This document shows, piece by piece, positions 9,301 to 16,472 of a stretch of 64,000 nucleotides of DNA. The notes under the pieces are model-generated. The model saw nothing but the letters and a program-made list of their open reading frames with translations, did no database searches and was not told the DNA's origin. The stretch is taken from positions 3,968,001-4,032,000 of the forward strand of contig CP012388.1 in assembly GCA_001708385.1 (NCBI GenBank). The letters are read 5' to 3'. Source of the DNA: Flavobacterium psychrophilum. Lineage in GTDB: Bacteria; Bacteroidota; Bacteroidia; Flavobacteriales; Flavobacteriaceae. Each line of letters starts with the position of its first letter. Position 1 is the stretch's first letter. A program made the position numbers and the translations under genes.

Positions 9301-9803
9301 GGTTAAATAGCAATGGGTATCAGTATCCTGACGTTTTTCATAAAAAATCGGTTAAAACTTTTAAGGGAAATCAAACCGTAGGTAAACAGATTAACTTTAC
9401 CCGATTTGATTCTAAGGGAAATGTTTTAGAACTGGAATTTGAAGGTAAATATACGAGCTATCTATACGGATATAGCTTGACAGTACCGATTGCTGTAATT
9501 GATAATATTCAGTATGCAACGATTCCTTCTGATCTTATCTCATCTTTGCAATCTAAAACAGATACAGGAACTGAGTCAGAAGTTCTTAATGCCTTAACAT
9601 TGCTGCGTACCAGTGTGGTACTTCAAAATGCCCAGATGACTTCGTATGCCTATAAACCGCTAGTAGGAGTAACAGCAGTTATTCAACCTAATGGTGCCAA
9701 AACTACTTATCAATTTGACGATAATGGTAGATTAGAATTTATTAAAGATGACAAAGGCAATATAGAGTCTGAATTTAAATATAACTATAAGTTAAATCCT
9801 TAA
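6312..9803 (+). CDS. Secreted Rhs-associated partner protein
   Basis: A 1163-residue protein starting at a GTG 8 bases after the T9SS gene. The N-terminus is a signal peptide ending near VYAQ, followed by a conserved opening (GRPNVTIPLYTI, GLSIPLSLSY, GWTGLGWVL). YD-repeat-like beta strands continue to the end (TTYQFDDNGRLEFIKD). Proteins with this opening commonly precede rhs genes in Bacteroidota. The most likely role is as a shell or export partner of the Rhs protein, by analogy with the two-part cocoon of Tc toxins; this is inference. Its last bases overlap the next start (TAATGATG), indicating tight coupling. A 5'-truncated second copy of the family is at 14946-16466. No toxin-like tip is visible. 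Confidence 0.72.
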   Translation: MKKISTIILLVVLQITVYAQINPNTLLPEVLPKNPQAFQFSQYGDIPVGKYTGRPNVTIPLYTIPAKGLSIPLSLSYISNGLKVVEEAGWTGLGWVLEGEGTIIQNVQGSDDYGFYKYRQHPDLDCMLQFQTGLNPEVFWLNKTPIYLEENSNLAYIGFRNCGFTDQFANGIFDTTPDKYTFSFLGYTGEFVLDWKTGKFECITNKNIKIISSDENSYTLPQSYVIIVPEGHRFMFSLKEETQAIAHYCTTETNPLSSTVDVTNSYEKSSRVYKLTQIVTNEGDIVTFDYMLTSVSKNLPVISTTFTDYQQLVPSNQLGFPLTDGEVITRLATQQPYSYLSAINFTGGSVKFITSTRTDIKEARKLDKIEIRSTGGGYVKNFTFNYDYFTSSVSTTNWDSYLNFNSYSSGKTNLELTQRLKLISVGEDGINPYKFSYNTQLLPRKTSYGVDFWGYYNGALNNKSLMPNIYSFNLEQNNLRYAKYQDNNKSPSIACKAGILEKITYPTGGYTTFDWEMNVFDNVGIPDFTYDAVKRISLSTTGINLAQSVYLEADYTLFTGGASLSTRGCTDPQAYANCYIKIQIFKPELMAYLQTLGGLNSYGLNGVMGMKGFTDGTNSLYNTYIKEVIYLRKNYNDPIEQFLSGLSYNFPKGIIVFEVRGGCGTYDGINNSSQANLNLTYKAITPLPQISIGGGLRVSSITSFSNGGQISSKKKYQYDGGKLMSPPILLSKRSYQYLWPQYQSGGGHTENGFLGDKCVLSSGSIVSPETALGSFVGYDKVTETQIANDDQNVSNGSVEEYYYNVPASSTTIGDGAYTNLAIPAPAKFPRNGSLKNKNLKNKAGQDILKEAYTYHEIINDINWNMKVAEQGNYKISYGSSVYYKPNYLICIYPIFQKECLLKSITTEEIFPNSTTIKKVEEKFYDNYNQLSKNILTYTGGAVDEINYLYPYSYGSGDSNYSILQLMTQNNSISNVIEQKTFRNNELLGSQRYDFYRRLNSNGYQYPDVFHKKSVKTFKGNQTVGKQINFTRFDSKGNVLELEFEGKYTSYLYGYSLTVPIAVIDNIQYATIPSDLISSLQSKTDTGTESEVLNALTLLRTSVVLQNAQMTSYAYKPLVGVTAVIQPNGAKTTYQFDDNGRLEFIKDDKGNIESEFKYNYKLNP

Positions 9804-12800
9804 TGATGCAAAAGATATTACTTGTACTATTTATGTTTCCATGGCTTGCTATTAGTCAAAGTACAAATCAGAATTATATTAAAACAAGCATTTATAAGCA
9901 GCCAACCACTACATCTGATGCATCAAAAGCCAATGCTGGAGTGATCTATTATGATGGACTGGGCAGGCCTATACAAAAAGTTGCCGGAAAAGCTTCAAGC
10001 TTGGGTACTGATTTGGTTACACATATCGAATACGATAGTTTTGGTAGGGAGTCGAAGAGTTATTTGCCCTTCCCGAACAATGGTAATCTTCAGTATAATC
10101 CAGATGCGCTGTCCAATACCCTGATATTTCACGATATAGCAGGCGAACACGAGACTACCAATTACCCTTATAGTGAGAAGTTCTTTGAAAACTCACCCTT
10201 AAACAGGGTTGTAAAACAATCAGCTCCAGGTGACGCGTGGAAGGGCAATGCATCTGATGACCTAGACAATACTATCAAGTTTGCCTATCTAAGCAACACG
10301 GCAACAGAGGTGAAAAAATTGAAGGCAGTCTCAACCTGGAATGGTACGACAGGGCTTTTCGATATTTCCTTTGTTTCAGATGATAACTATAGTGCAGGAA
10401 CATTGTATAAGACTATTACGCAGGATGAAAATAAAAAAGTAGAAATATATCTGGGGTTAACGGCAAGCTTCAAATTAAATACTGTTGAAGAGTTTAAAGA
10501 TACAGATGGTCGACTTGTTTTAAAAAGAACTTATAATAAGGTAATTAGTGGATTGAGATCTGCTATTGTGCCACTCAATACCTATTACGTTTATGATCAA
10601 TATGGTAACCTTACCTATGTTTTGCCTCCGCTCGCAAGTGGAGTATTTAGCGATGAACTTTGTTACCAGTACAAATATGATGGACAGAACAGGCTTGTAG
10701 AAAAAAAGATTCCGGGAAAGGATTGGGAGTATATTGTGTACGATAAGATGGATAGGGTGGTTGCGAATGGCCCGGCGTATTCTCCCTTTGGAGGAAACTC
10801 TACAGGATGGTCAATTACCAAATATGATGCTTTCGGGCGTGTGGCCTACACGGGCTGGCTTACAGCAGCTACGTTTAGCAGTGCCACTCGAAAGGCGATG
10901 CAGAATAATACATTCAGTACCGTAACTCGTACAACGTCTTCCCAAACTATTGATAATATCGCGGTTAACTATACTACTAATTTTCCAACAGGCATAACGC
11001 TGCTTAGCGTTAATTATTACGATAGCTATGGATTTCCGGGAGGGCCAACAGCTTACCCCTTTGGTAGTATCTCCAATGTAAAGGGACTATTAGTTGGCAA
11101 CTGGACAAGAGTACTAACTGTTGCAGGGGAATACCTTGGAAATAGCTCTTATACCATTTATGATTATAAAAGCAGGCCTATTAAGACCTATACCAAGAAT
11201 TACCTGGGAGGGTTTACACAAACGGATAACAGTTATGATTTTGCAGGCAAAACCTTATTTAGTATTACTGCTCACAAGAGGCTTAATACAAGTGTGCAAA
11301 CTACAGTTCGGGATGATTATTCTTATAATCCCCAAGACCTGCTGTTAAGCCATACGCATAAGATAAATAGTAATCCGTCGGAGCTTATGTCGTTTAACAC
11401 GTATAGCTATTCAGGAAGTTTAGTAAGCAAAAAAGTAGGAGGCAGTGACATTACAGGAGTGTCTGCTTTGCAATTTATAGACTATACATATAATATCAGG
11501 GGCTGGCTAAAAACTATAAATAGTACTGGACGTTTGGCTCAGATAAACGCTCCACAGGATTTATTTGGCTACAATATAAATTATAATGAAGCGATAGGTT
11601 CAAACGCTGATGGTAAGGTTAAGCCACTTTTTAATGGTAATATAGCGGAGACTTCCTGGCGTACAACAAGTGATAACATGTTGAGAAGGTATGGTTATAC
11701 ATACGATGATATAAACAGGCTTACAGATGCATGGTATCAGTTACCACTTGCGAGCACGGCCATTCGAAATTCATATAATGAACATCTCACTTACGATAGT
11801 AATGGCAATATTACCACCTTAAAAAGAAATGGAGAAAGTGATACCGCAACAACCGTTATCGCAATAGATGACCTTAATTATACGTATGATACCACTAAAA
11901 AAGACCGATTACTTAAAGTTATAGATGCTACCAATCACCCAAAAGGTTTTAAAGATAGTGCAGATAATAATGTTGATGATTTTCAATACGACAATTTCGG
12001 TAATTTAACAGCTGATAGGAATAAGGGTATAATATCTATTACTTATAATCATCTAAATCTTCCTACACAGATCAACTTTAGTGGTGGGCAGGAGATTAAA
12101 TACTTTTACACTGCGTCTGGAGAAAAAGTAAAGAAAGTAGTTAATGATGGAGCTACAACTACAGAGTACTTATCCGGGTTTCAATATACAAACGGTACAC
12201 TTGATTTCTTCCCAACAGCAGAGGGTTATGTAAAGGCAAGTGTAAATCCTGATACAGGAAGCATGATTTATAACTATATTTACAATTACGTAGATCATTT
12301 GGGCAATGTACGTGTGAGTTACATGAAAGATCCGGCAGATGGTATATTAAAAATAGTTGATGAGAATCATTATTATCCATTTGGATTAAAACATAACGGG
12401 TATTCCTCTTCTTTGCAATTTCTCGAGGCGCAGACTAGACCTCCTTATGTTGTTTTGACCCCTGTGACAAATGAAGCCCAGGCAACATATAAGTATAAGT
12501 ACAACGGCAAGGAGCTGCAAGACGAGCTGGGGCTTAACATGTACGACTATGGTGCAAGGAATTATGATCCTGCAATTGGTAGGTGGTTTAATGTTGATGC
12601 ATTAGCGGAAACAGCTTATGACGAATCTACATACCATTATACACATAATAACCCAATTATATATACTGACCCCACTGGACTAATAGGAGAACATTGGGCG
12701 ACCAAGTATGTTGATGGAACAGGTAAGACAATTTTGGATACTAATGATGGTAGTGATGATATAGTGACTATCCCTAATAATAAATTGACTGATTTTATAT

Positions 12801-13384
12801 TTTATGCTGAATCCTACAAAAATGCTAGAATGAAGAGTGTTTATGATAGTGAGGACTGGAATAACAATATGAAAGCTACATTGTTGGGGTTTGAAACTAT
12901 TGATGAAATGAATGGACTTTTAGATGGCTTCTCAACCCAATGGTCAAGACAAAAGGCAATTAACTATATTCAAAACCCTACTACCGCTAACGGCGTTGCC
13001 ATGGCATACGCTGAAGCTTTAAGTCAATGGACAGACCCTCAAAAAGTACTTGCTGCGGCTTCAGTAATGGCAGCGATGAGGCCTAGGATAGATGCTGATG
13101 GAATAATCTATTTAAGAACTGACAGAACGGGTGGATTAAAACCTTATGCAGGACAAGCAAAAGATGAAGCTAATTATTTATTAAGACAAAAGACACATAT
13201 TCGTAATCATCCCGATGCCGATTTTGAATTTAGTATCATCGATAGAGGTAACGTGGCGGGACAACATCCAACAAGTTTATCAATAAAAGAGCAGAAGGCA
13301 TTAGATAATTTAGGGGGACCGACAAATAAATCAAATCCAACAGGAGGGGCATCTAATAAAAAAAATGTAATTAAAAAGCAATAA
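9803..13384 (+). CDS. Rhs polymorphic toxin with GIY-YIG-like nuclease tip
   Basis: 1193 residues. A Sec signal peptide (to about residue 19) is followed by the N-terminal block typical of Bacteroidota Rhs proteins (VIYYDGLGRPIQ, the DUF6443 type) and many YD repeats. The Rhs core ends near residue 957 (YDYGARNYDPAIGRW, then DPTGL). The variable tip is about 233 residues. In its last 94 residues, GIIY (1100-1103) and YAG (1115-1117) are separated by 11 residues, with R1128 in an LLRQKTH helix and E1163 in SIKEQ, the layout of GIY-YIG endonucleases. The predicted action is cleavage of target-cell nucleic acid. The stop is directly followed by the Imm26-like gene. The backbone up to about 12590 is repeated at 16533-19254. 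Confidence 0.85.
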   Translation: MMQKILLVLFMFPWLAISQSTNQNYIKTSIYKQPTTTSDASKANAGVIYYDGLGRPIQKVAGKASSLGTDLVTHIEYDSFGRESKSYLPFPNNGNLQYNPDALSNTLIFHDIAGEHETTNYPYSEKFFENSPLNRVVKQSAPGDAWKGNASDDLDNTIKFAYLSNTATEVKKLKAVSTWNGTTGLFDISFVSDDNYSAGTLYKTITQDENKKVEIYLGLTASFKLNTVEEFKDTDGRLVLKRTYNKVISGLRSAIVPLNTYYVYDQYGNLTYVLPPLASGVFSDELCYQYKYDGQNRLVEKKIPGKDWEYIVYDKMDRVVANGPAYSPFGGNSTGWSITKYDAFGRVAYTGWLTAATFSSATRKAMQNNTFSTVTRTTSSQTIDNIAVNYTTNFPTGITLLSVNYYDSYGFPGGPTAYPFGSISNVKGLLVGNWTRVLTVAGEYLGNSSYTIYDYKSRPIKTYTKNYLGGFTQTDNSYDFAGKTLFSITAHKRLNTSVQTTVRDDYSYNPQDLLLSHTHKINSNPSELMSFNTYSYSGSLVSKKVGGSDITGVSALQFIDYTYNIRGWLKTINSTGRLAQINAPQDLFGYNINYNEAIGSNADGKVKPLFNGNIAETSWRTTSDNMLRRYGYTYDDINRLTDAWYQLPLASTAIRNSYNEHLTYDSNGNITTLKRNGESDTATTVIAIDDLNYTYDTTKKDRLLKVIDATNHPKGFKDSADNNVDDFQYDNFGNLTADRNKGIISITYNHLNLPTQINFSGGQEIKYFYTASGEKVKKVVNDGATTTEYLSGFQYTNGTLDFFPTAEGYVKASVNPDTGSMIYNYIYNYVDHLGNVRVSYMKDPADGILKIVDENHYYPFGLKHNGYSSSLQFLEAQTRPPYVVLTPVTNEAQATYKYKYNGKELQDELGLNMYDYGARNYDPAIGRWFNVDALAETAYDESTYHYTHNNPIIYTDPTGLIGEHWATKYVDGTGKTILDTNDGSDDIVTIPNNKLTDFIFYAESYKNARMKSVYDSEDWNNNMKATLLGFETIDEMNGLLDGFSTQWSRQKAINYIQNPTTANGVAMAYAEALSQWTDPQKVLAAASVMAAMRPRIDADGIIYLRTDRTGGLKPYAGQAKDEANYLLRQKTHIRNHPDADFEFSIIDRGNVAGQHPTSLSIKEQKALDNLGGPTNKSNPTGGASNKKNVIKKQ
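9866..12590 (+). repeat. Rhs backbone direct repeat, copy 1
   Basis: The DNA matches 16533-19254 almost base for base over long blocks. Divergent patches occur near 10430-10620 (copy 2: 17100-17285) and 12060-12175 (copy 2: 18720-18840). Similarity fades just after the Rhs core, where the tips begin. Confidence 0.85.
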
Positions 13385-13876
13385 ATGGAATATAAAAAAG
13401 GTGATATTTTTGAATTTAGTATTAATCAGAGTACTAAATCTTATGGTCAAATAATTGACACCGCAAAAAAAAGCACTATAACCATAATAGTTTTTGAAGG
13501 TTTGTATAGTTCACGACCTGAAATTAAAGAATTGTTAAATGACAACATTTTATTTTTCGGCAATACATTTGATGGAAAATTGTTTAATAAACATTGGATA
13601 GTATTTGATAATTTTATCGATAATATAAAAAATGTTAAATTGCCCTATTATAAAATTGGACTTGAGGATTTATACGTAGAGGATTTTTTCGAAAATAAAT
13701 TAAGAAAAATAAATAAAAATGAAGAAGATGTTCTGTTATACAAGAGTTATATTGCTCCTGTTAGATTTGAATTAGCCTTAAAAGCATATTATAAAATATT
13801 AACATGGGATAATGATTATGATAAGTTATTATATTCAAATGTATTAAAGAGTAATGAAATAATTGAACATAGATAA
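13385..13876 (+). CDS. Imm26-like immunity protein
   Basis: 163 residues starting one base after the stop of the GIY-YIG-tipped rhs gene. The N-terminus (YKKGDIFEFSI, then SYGQIID) has the pattern of the Imm26 family, a cytosolic immunity family of polymorphic toxin systems. No signal peptide is present, consistent with protection against a nuclease acting in the cytoplasm. Base composition is AT-richer than the rhs backbone, as usual for exchangeable immunity genes. The pairing with the tip is inferred from position. Confidence 0.65.
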   Translation: MEYKKGDIFEFSINQSTKSYGQIIDTAKKSTITIIVFEGLYSSRPEIKELLNDNILFFGNTFDGKLFNKHWIVFDNFIDNIKNVKLPYYKIGLEDLYVEDFFENKLRKINKNEEDVLLYKSYIAPVRFELALKAYYKILTWDNDYDKLLYSNVLKSNEIIEHR

Positions 13877-13967
13877 TTATTTAAATATTATTGAAGAATG
13901 CATAAGAACAGTTCAAAGATTTTAATTTATAGTCATACAACAGAAAATAAACTAATAGTCAAATTTA

Positions 13968-13998
13968 AAGGATGGGCAGCAATGTTCATCCTTTGTCT
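13968..13998 (+). terminator. Terminator after Imm26-like gene
   Basis: AAAGGATG and CATCCTTT pair around a 12-base loop, followed by a T-rich run (GTCTTTTA). It ends the toxin operon that starts at 4693. A close relative of this hairpin follows the second toxin cassette at 20708. Confidence 0.6.
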
Positions 13999-14082
13999 TT
14001 TATAACCTTTCATATCCAGTGCACTACCGCCCAGCAATAACCAGTAAGGCAACAATAATCTGCACTATGGCACCTACCAGTC

Positions 14083-14220
14083 TTAAGTTATAGGTGCATG
14101 TCGTTTATTGTGGTTCATTACGCCAGTCATAAACTTGCTGGCTAAAATATCGTATTTGAATTGGGTAGATGGGCTGCTGTCTGTTAGGAAGCCGTTAAAG
14201 TAGGGATTGTTATTTTTCAT
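14083..14220 (-). pseudogene. Small membrane protein remnant, copy 1
   Basis: From an ATG at 14220 the minus strand encodes 45 residues (MKNNNPYFNGF...QFKYDILASKFMTG...NHNKRHAPIT) before a stop. In copy 2 (near 20730-20900) the matching reading runs from NHNKRNAST into SGLVGAVLQLIVALLVIVG and HWIWKQL, a C-terminal membrane segment. In copy 1 that segment is present as DNA (about 13990-14082) but out of frame. The intact gene would encode a protein of about 75 residues with one membrane helix; its function is unknown. Both copies are broken. Confidence 0.45.
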
Positions 14221-14300
14221 AATTGATTATAGTTTACCTTGAAGATAAATAATACAGTTATCCTTTGCCAGCTTCATTGCTAAAGGAATAATACATCTGA

Positions 14301-14807
14301 TTGGGCGAGAAAGACGGTAGCGAACACTCTGCCATATGTATCATTAATCAGACTTTGAGTGAACTCGATGCTTTGGAAAGTTCAAGTCAATTATATAATT
14401 TAATTGAAAAATCCTCAGATGTTGGATCAGGAGCGTCTGGAAATGTCCAATATTCTAATGGTAAAGTTAATGTAAATATTGCGGGTAGTTTTAGTATGGG
14501 TTTGTTTGGACGTGAACTAAAACATGCCTATCAATTTGAAAGTGGAAGTCTATCATTCAATTTGTCGAATGGAAATGGAGGGGTGTTATATGATTTGCAG
14601 GATGAAGTAGAAGCCTATAATAGGGGCAGCTTTTTCGGAGAAGCTAGACAGAACCTAGCTAACATAAAAGTATTATATCCCGGTATTCAGGATCGAACTA
14701 CACAGCGAACCTTGGATACCCCTACCACTCCGGGCAAACCACATACTTATAGGAATTCTTTTGAATTTTTCGACAAAAGCGGCAGTGCAATGCGTCAAAT
14801 TATATAA
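14301..14807 (+). pseudogene. Orphan Rhs toxin tip, M91-like metalloprotease
   Basis: 168 residues opening at a TTG with no Rhs backbone or signal peptide before it. The motif block GLFGRELKHAYQFESG (residues 68-82) and LYDLQDEVEAYNRG (97-109) resemble the HExxH helix and downstream acidic helix of M91-type effector peptidases found at Rhs tips. The first His of HExxH is Arg here (RELKH), which would remove a zinc ligand. It is best read as a displaced toxin tip left by recombination and probably inactive. The lipoprotein remnant 11 bases downstream would be its former immunity gene. The ORF is open to its stop, so expression cannot be excluded. Confidence 0.6.
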
Positions 14808-14818
14808 AAAATTAAAAT

Positions 14819-14977
14819 ATGAAAAAGTGTTTTTTCCTAATATTGCCAACATTATTGGCTTGTAGTAGCTACAAAATTAAAGAAAATCGACTAGAAGGTT
14901 TATACGAAACGAGATCTCCGAAATTTTATGGTAAAATTGAACTGAGTGAAGAATTCTCGTTTACGTATAAAAGATAA
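14819..14977 (+). pseudogene. Truncated lipoprotein, former immunity gene
   Basis: 52 residues: a lipoprotein signal MKKCFFLILPTLLACSS with lipobox LLAC, then GLYETRSPKFYGKIELSEEF and a stop. The length is far too short for lipoprotein immunity proteins, and the sequence runs straight into the middle of an Rhs partner gene in another frame, so this is a recombination junction near 14960-14980. A periplasmic lipoprotein would fit protection from a secreted protease. Too short for the usual ORF cutoffs. Confidence 0.55.
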
Positions 14978-16466
14978 ACTTGGTTTAAGAATTAAATCTA
15001 TTGCAGATTTTTCCCAAAGTGGTTCGCTTGGCAATTATAAGAGATATTACTATAATAGCTACTTGAATCGTTTAAACAGTATAGATTCTCAACTAAATTA
15101 TAAAATTCCACAATATGTTTCTGATGAAGTAGAAGAAATTCCATGTTCTATTGGAACTGTGGGAGGGGCACCATGCGATCCGACAATTGCTAGGGATAAA
15201 GTTATTTCCTCAAGTAGTTTAAATTCTATTTATGCTCCAGGTGGTTCTAAATATCAGTATGTAACAATTAGTTATGGAGGTGATAATTTTGAAAATGGCG
15301 GAAAGGAAATTACATTTTCAGTTGCTGAGGATAGTAAAATTATAGAAGTTTTTGGTCCTGGTTCTCCAACATTTTTTTGGAATATGCTCGAGTTCGGAAA
15401 ATATAGTAATACAGGCTTAACAAATGGAACCATATTAGAAGAAAATTACTTTAAGGTCGCTAGTAATAATTATGCAATCCTGCAAAAAAAACAATACAAT
15501 TATAAGGAAATCCCGGAAAAATCTGGGTACTTGACGAATTGCTTTATTTCAAAGCTATTTAAAAGAAATGCTTGCCCCAGTGAGTCGAATAGTGGTGATA
15601 ACGCTTTGGAAATTGGTGAAAGAAATGGACAAAGGTTTTATATGAACTACAACATTCGTAACTACTATTTTGGTGTTTATTATACATATTATAAATGGTA
15701 TAATTTAGATAAAGTTACTACTACCGATTATTTTGCCGCTGGAAATATTGTAACGAGTGAAGAACTATTTTATGACAGCAAATTAGCTGGTCTGCCATCC
15801 CGAAAAGAGGTGGCCGGCACCAATGGGATAACATCTACCAAATATTACTACCCCCACGACCTGCCTACAGAATTTTTAATGCAGGATCTTATCCAGGCCA
15901 ATAGGTATGAGCAGATTAGGACGGAGAGTTTTGTAAATAACGTCAAGACCTTCGAGACAAAGACGGCTTATGCAAAGGATGCCACAACCGGCAATATCGC
16001 CAGGCCAAAGTTTGAGTATGCTGCTAAGTTTCCAAACAGTAATCCAAATTTGTTTACTATCGGTCAGTTGGAAAAACGGGCAACTTACGACCTTTATGAC
16101 CCTAAGGGCAATATCTTACAGTTTACCCAGGAGGGAGGCATTAGTACCTCGGTAATTTATGGCTATAACAGAATGCATCCTCTTGCGATTATCAAAAATG
16201 CTACATTCTCCGAGGTTCTCTCTGCTTTGGGAACCACGGAAGCTTCCCTGCAAACTTTGATAGTTGCTCCATCCACAATCAGGACCGTACTGCCTAGTTC
16301 GTTAATTACTACCTATAACTATAAACCGCTTATTGGGGTAAGTATGATTACAGATGAAAAGGGGATTAAGACCTACTATAATTATGATACTGATGGTCGT
16401 TTAAAGGACGTTCGGGATAACCAGAACTATATACTTTCGGAGAACGATTATAAAATAAAGAATTAA
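14946..16466 (+). pseudogene. 5'-truncated Rhs partner gene
   Basis: 506 residues without signal peptide or the conserved opening found in the partner at 6312-9803. The C-terminal part is family-typical: KYYYPHDLPTEFLMQDL, LYDPKGNILQFTQEGG, YNYKPLIGVSMITDEKG and YYNYDTDGRLKDVRDNQ match the 6312 gene in order. The first residues overlap the lipoprotein remnant in another frame and look like a chance extension; true homology probably starts a little after 14975. Without a signal peptide the product should not leave the cytoplasm. It ends 6 bases before the second rhs gene, so it keeps the usual partner-rhs order. Confidence 0.7.
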
Positions 16467-16472
16467 GGGCAA

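Larger units (their letters stand above)
13968..14220. repeat. Rhs-cassette downstream repeat, copy 1
   Basis: The block shares long runs with 20706-20935, such as CAGCAATGTTCATCCTTT and CAATAACCAGTAAGGCAACA, followed by a common GGAAGCCGT end. It holds the operon terminator and, on the other strand, a decayed small membrane-protein gene. The two copies mark the 3' ends of two toxin cassettes. Confidence 0.6.
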
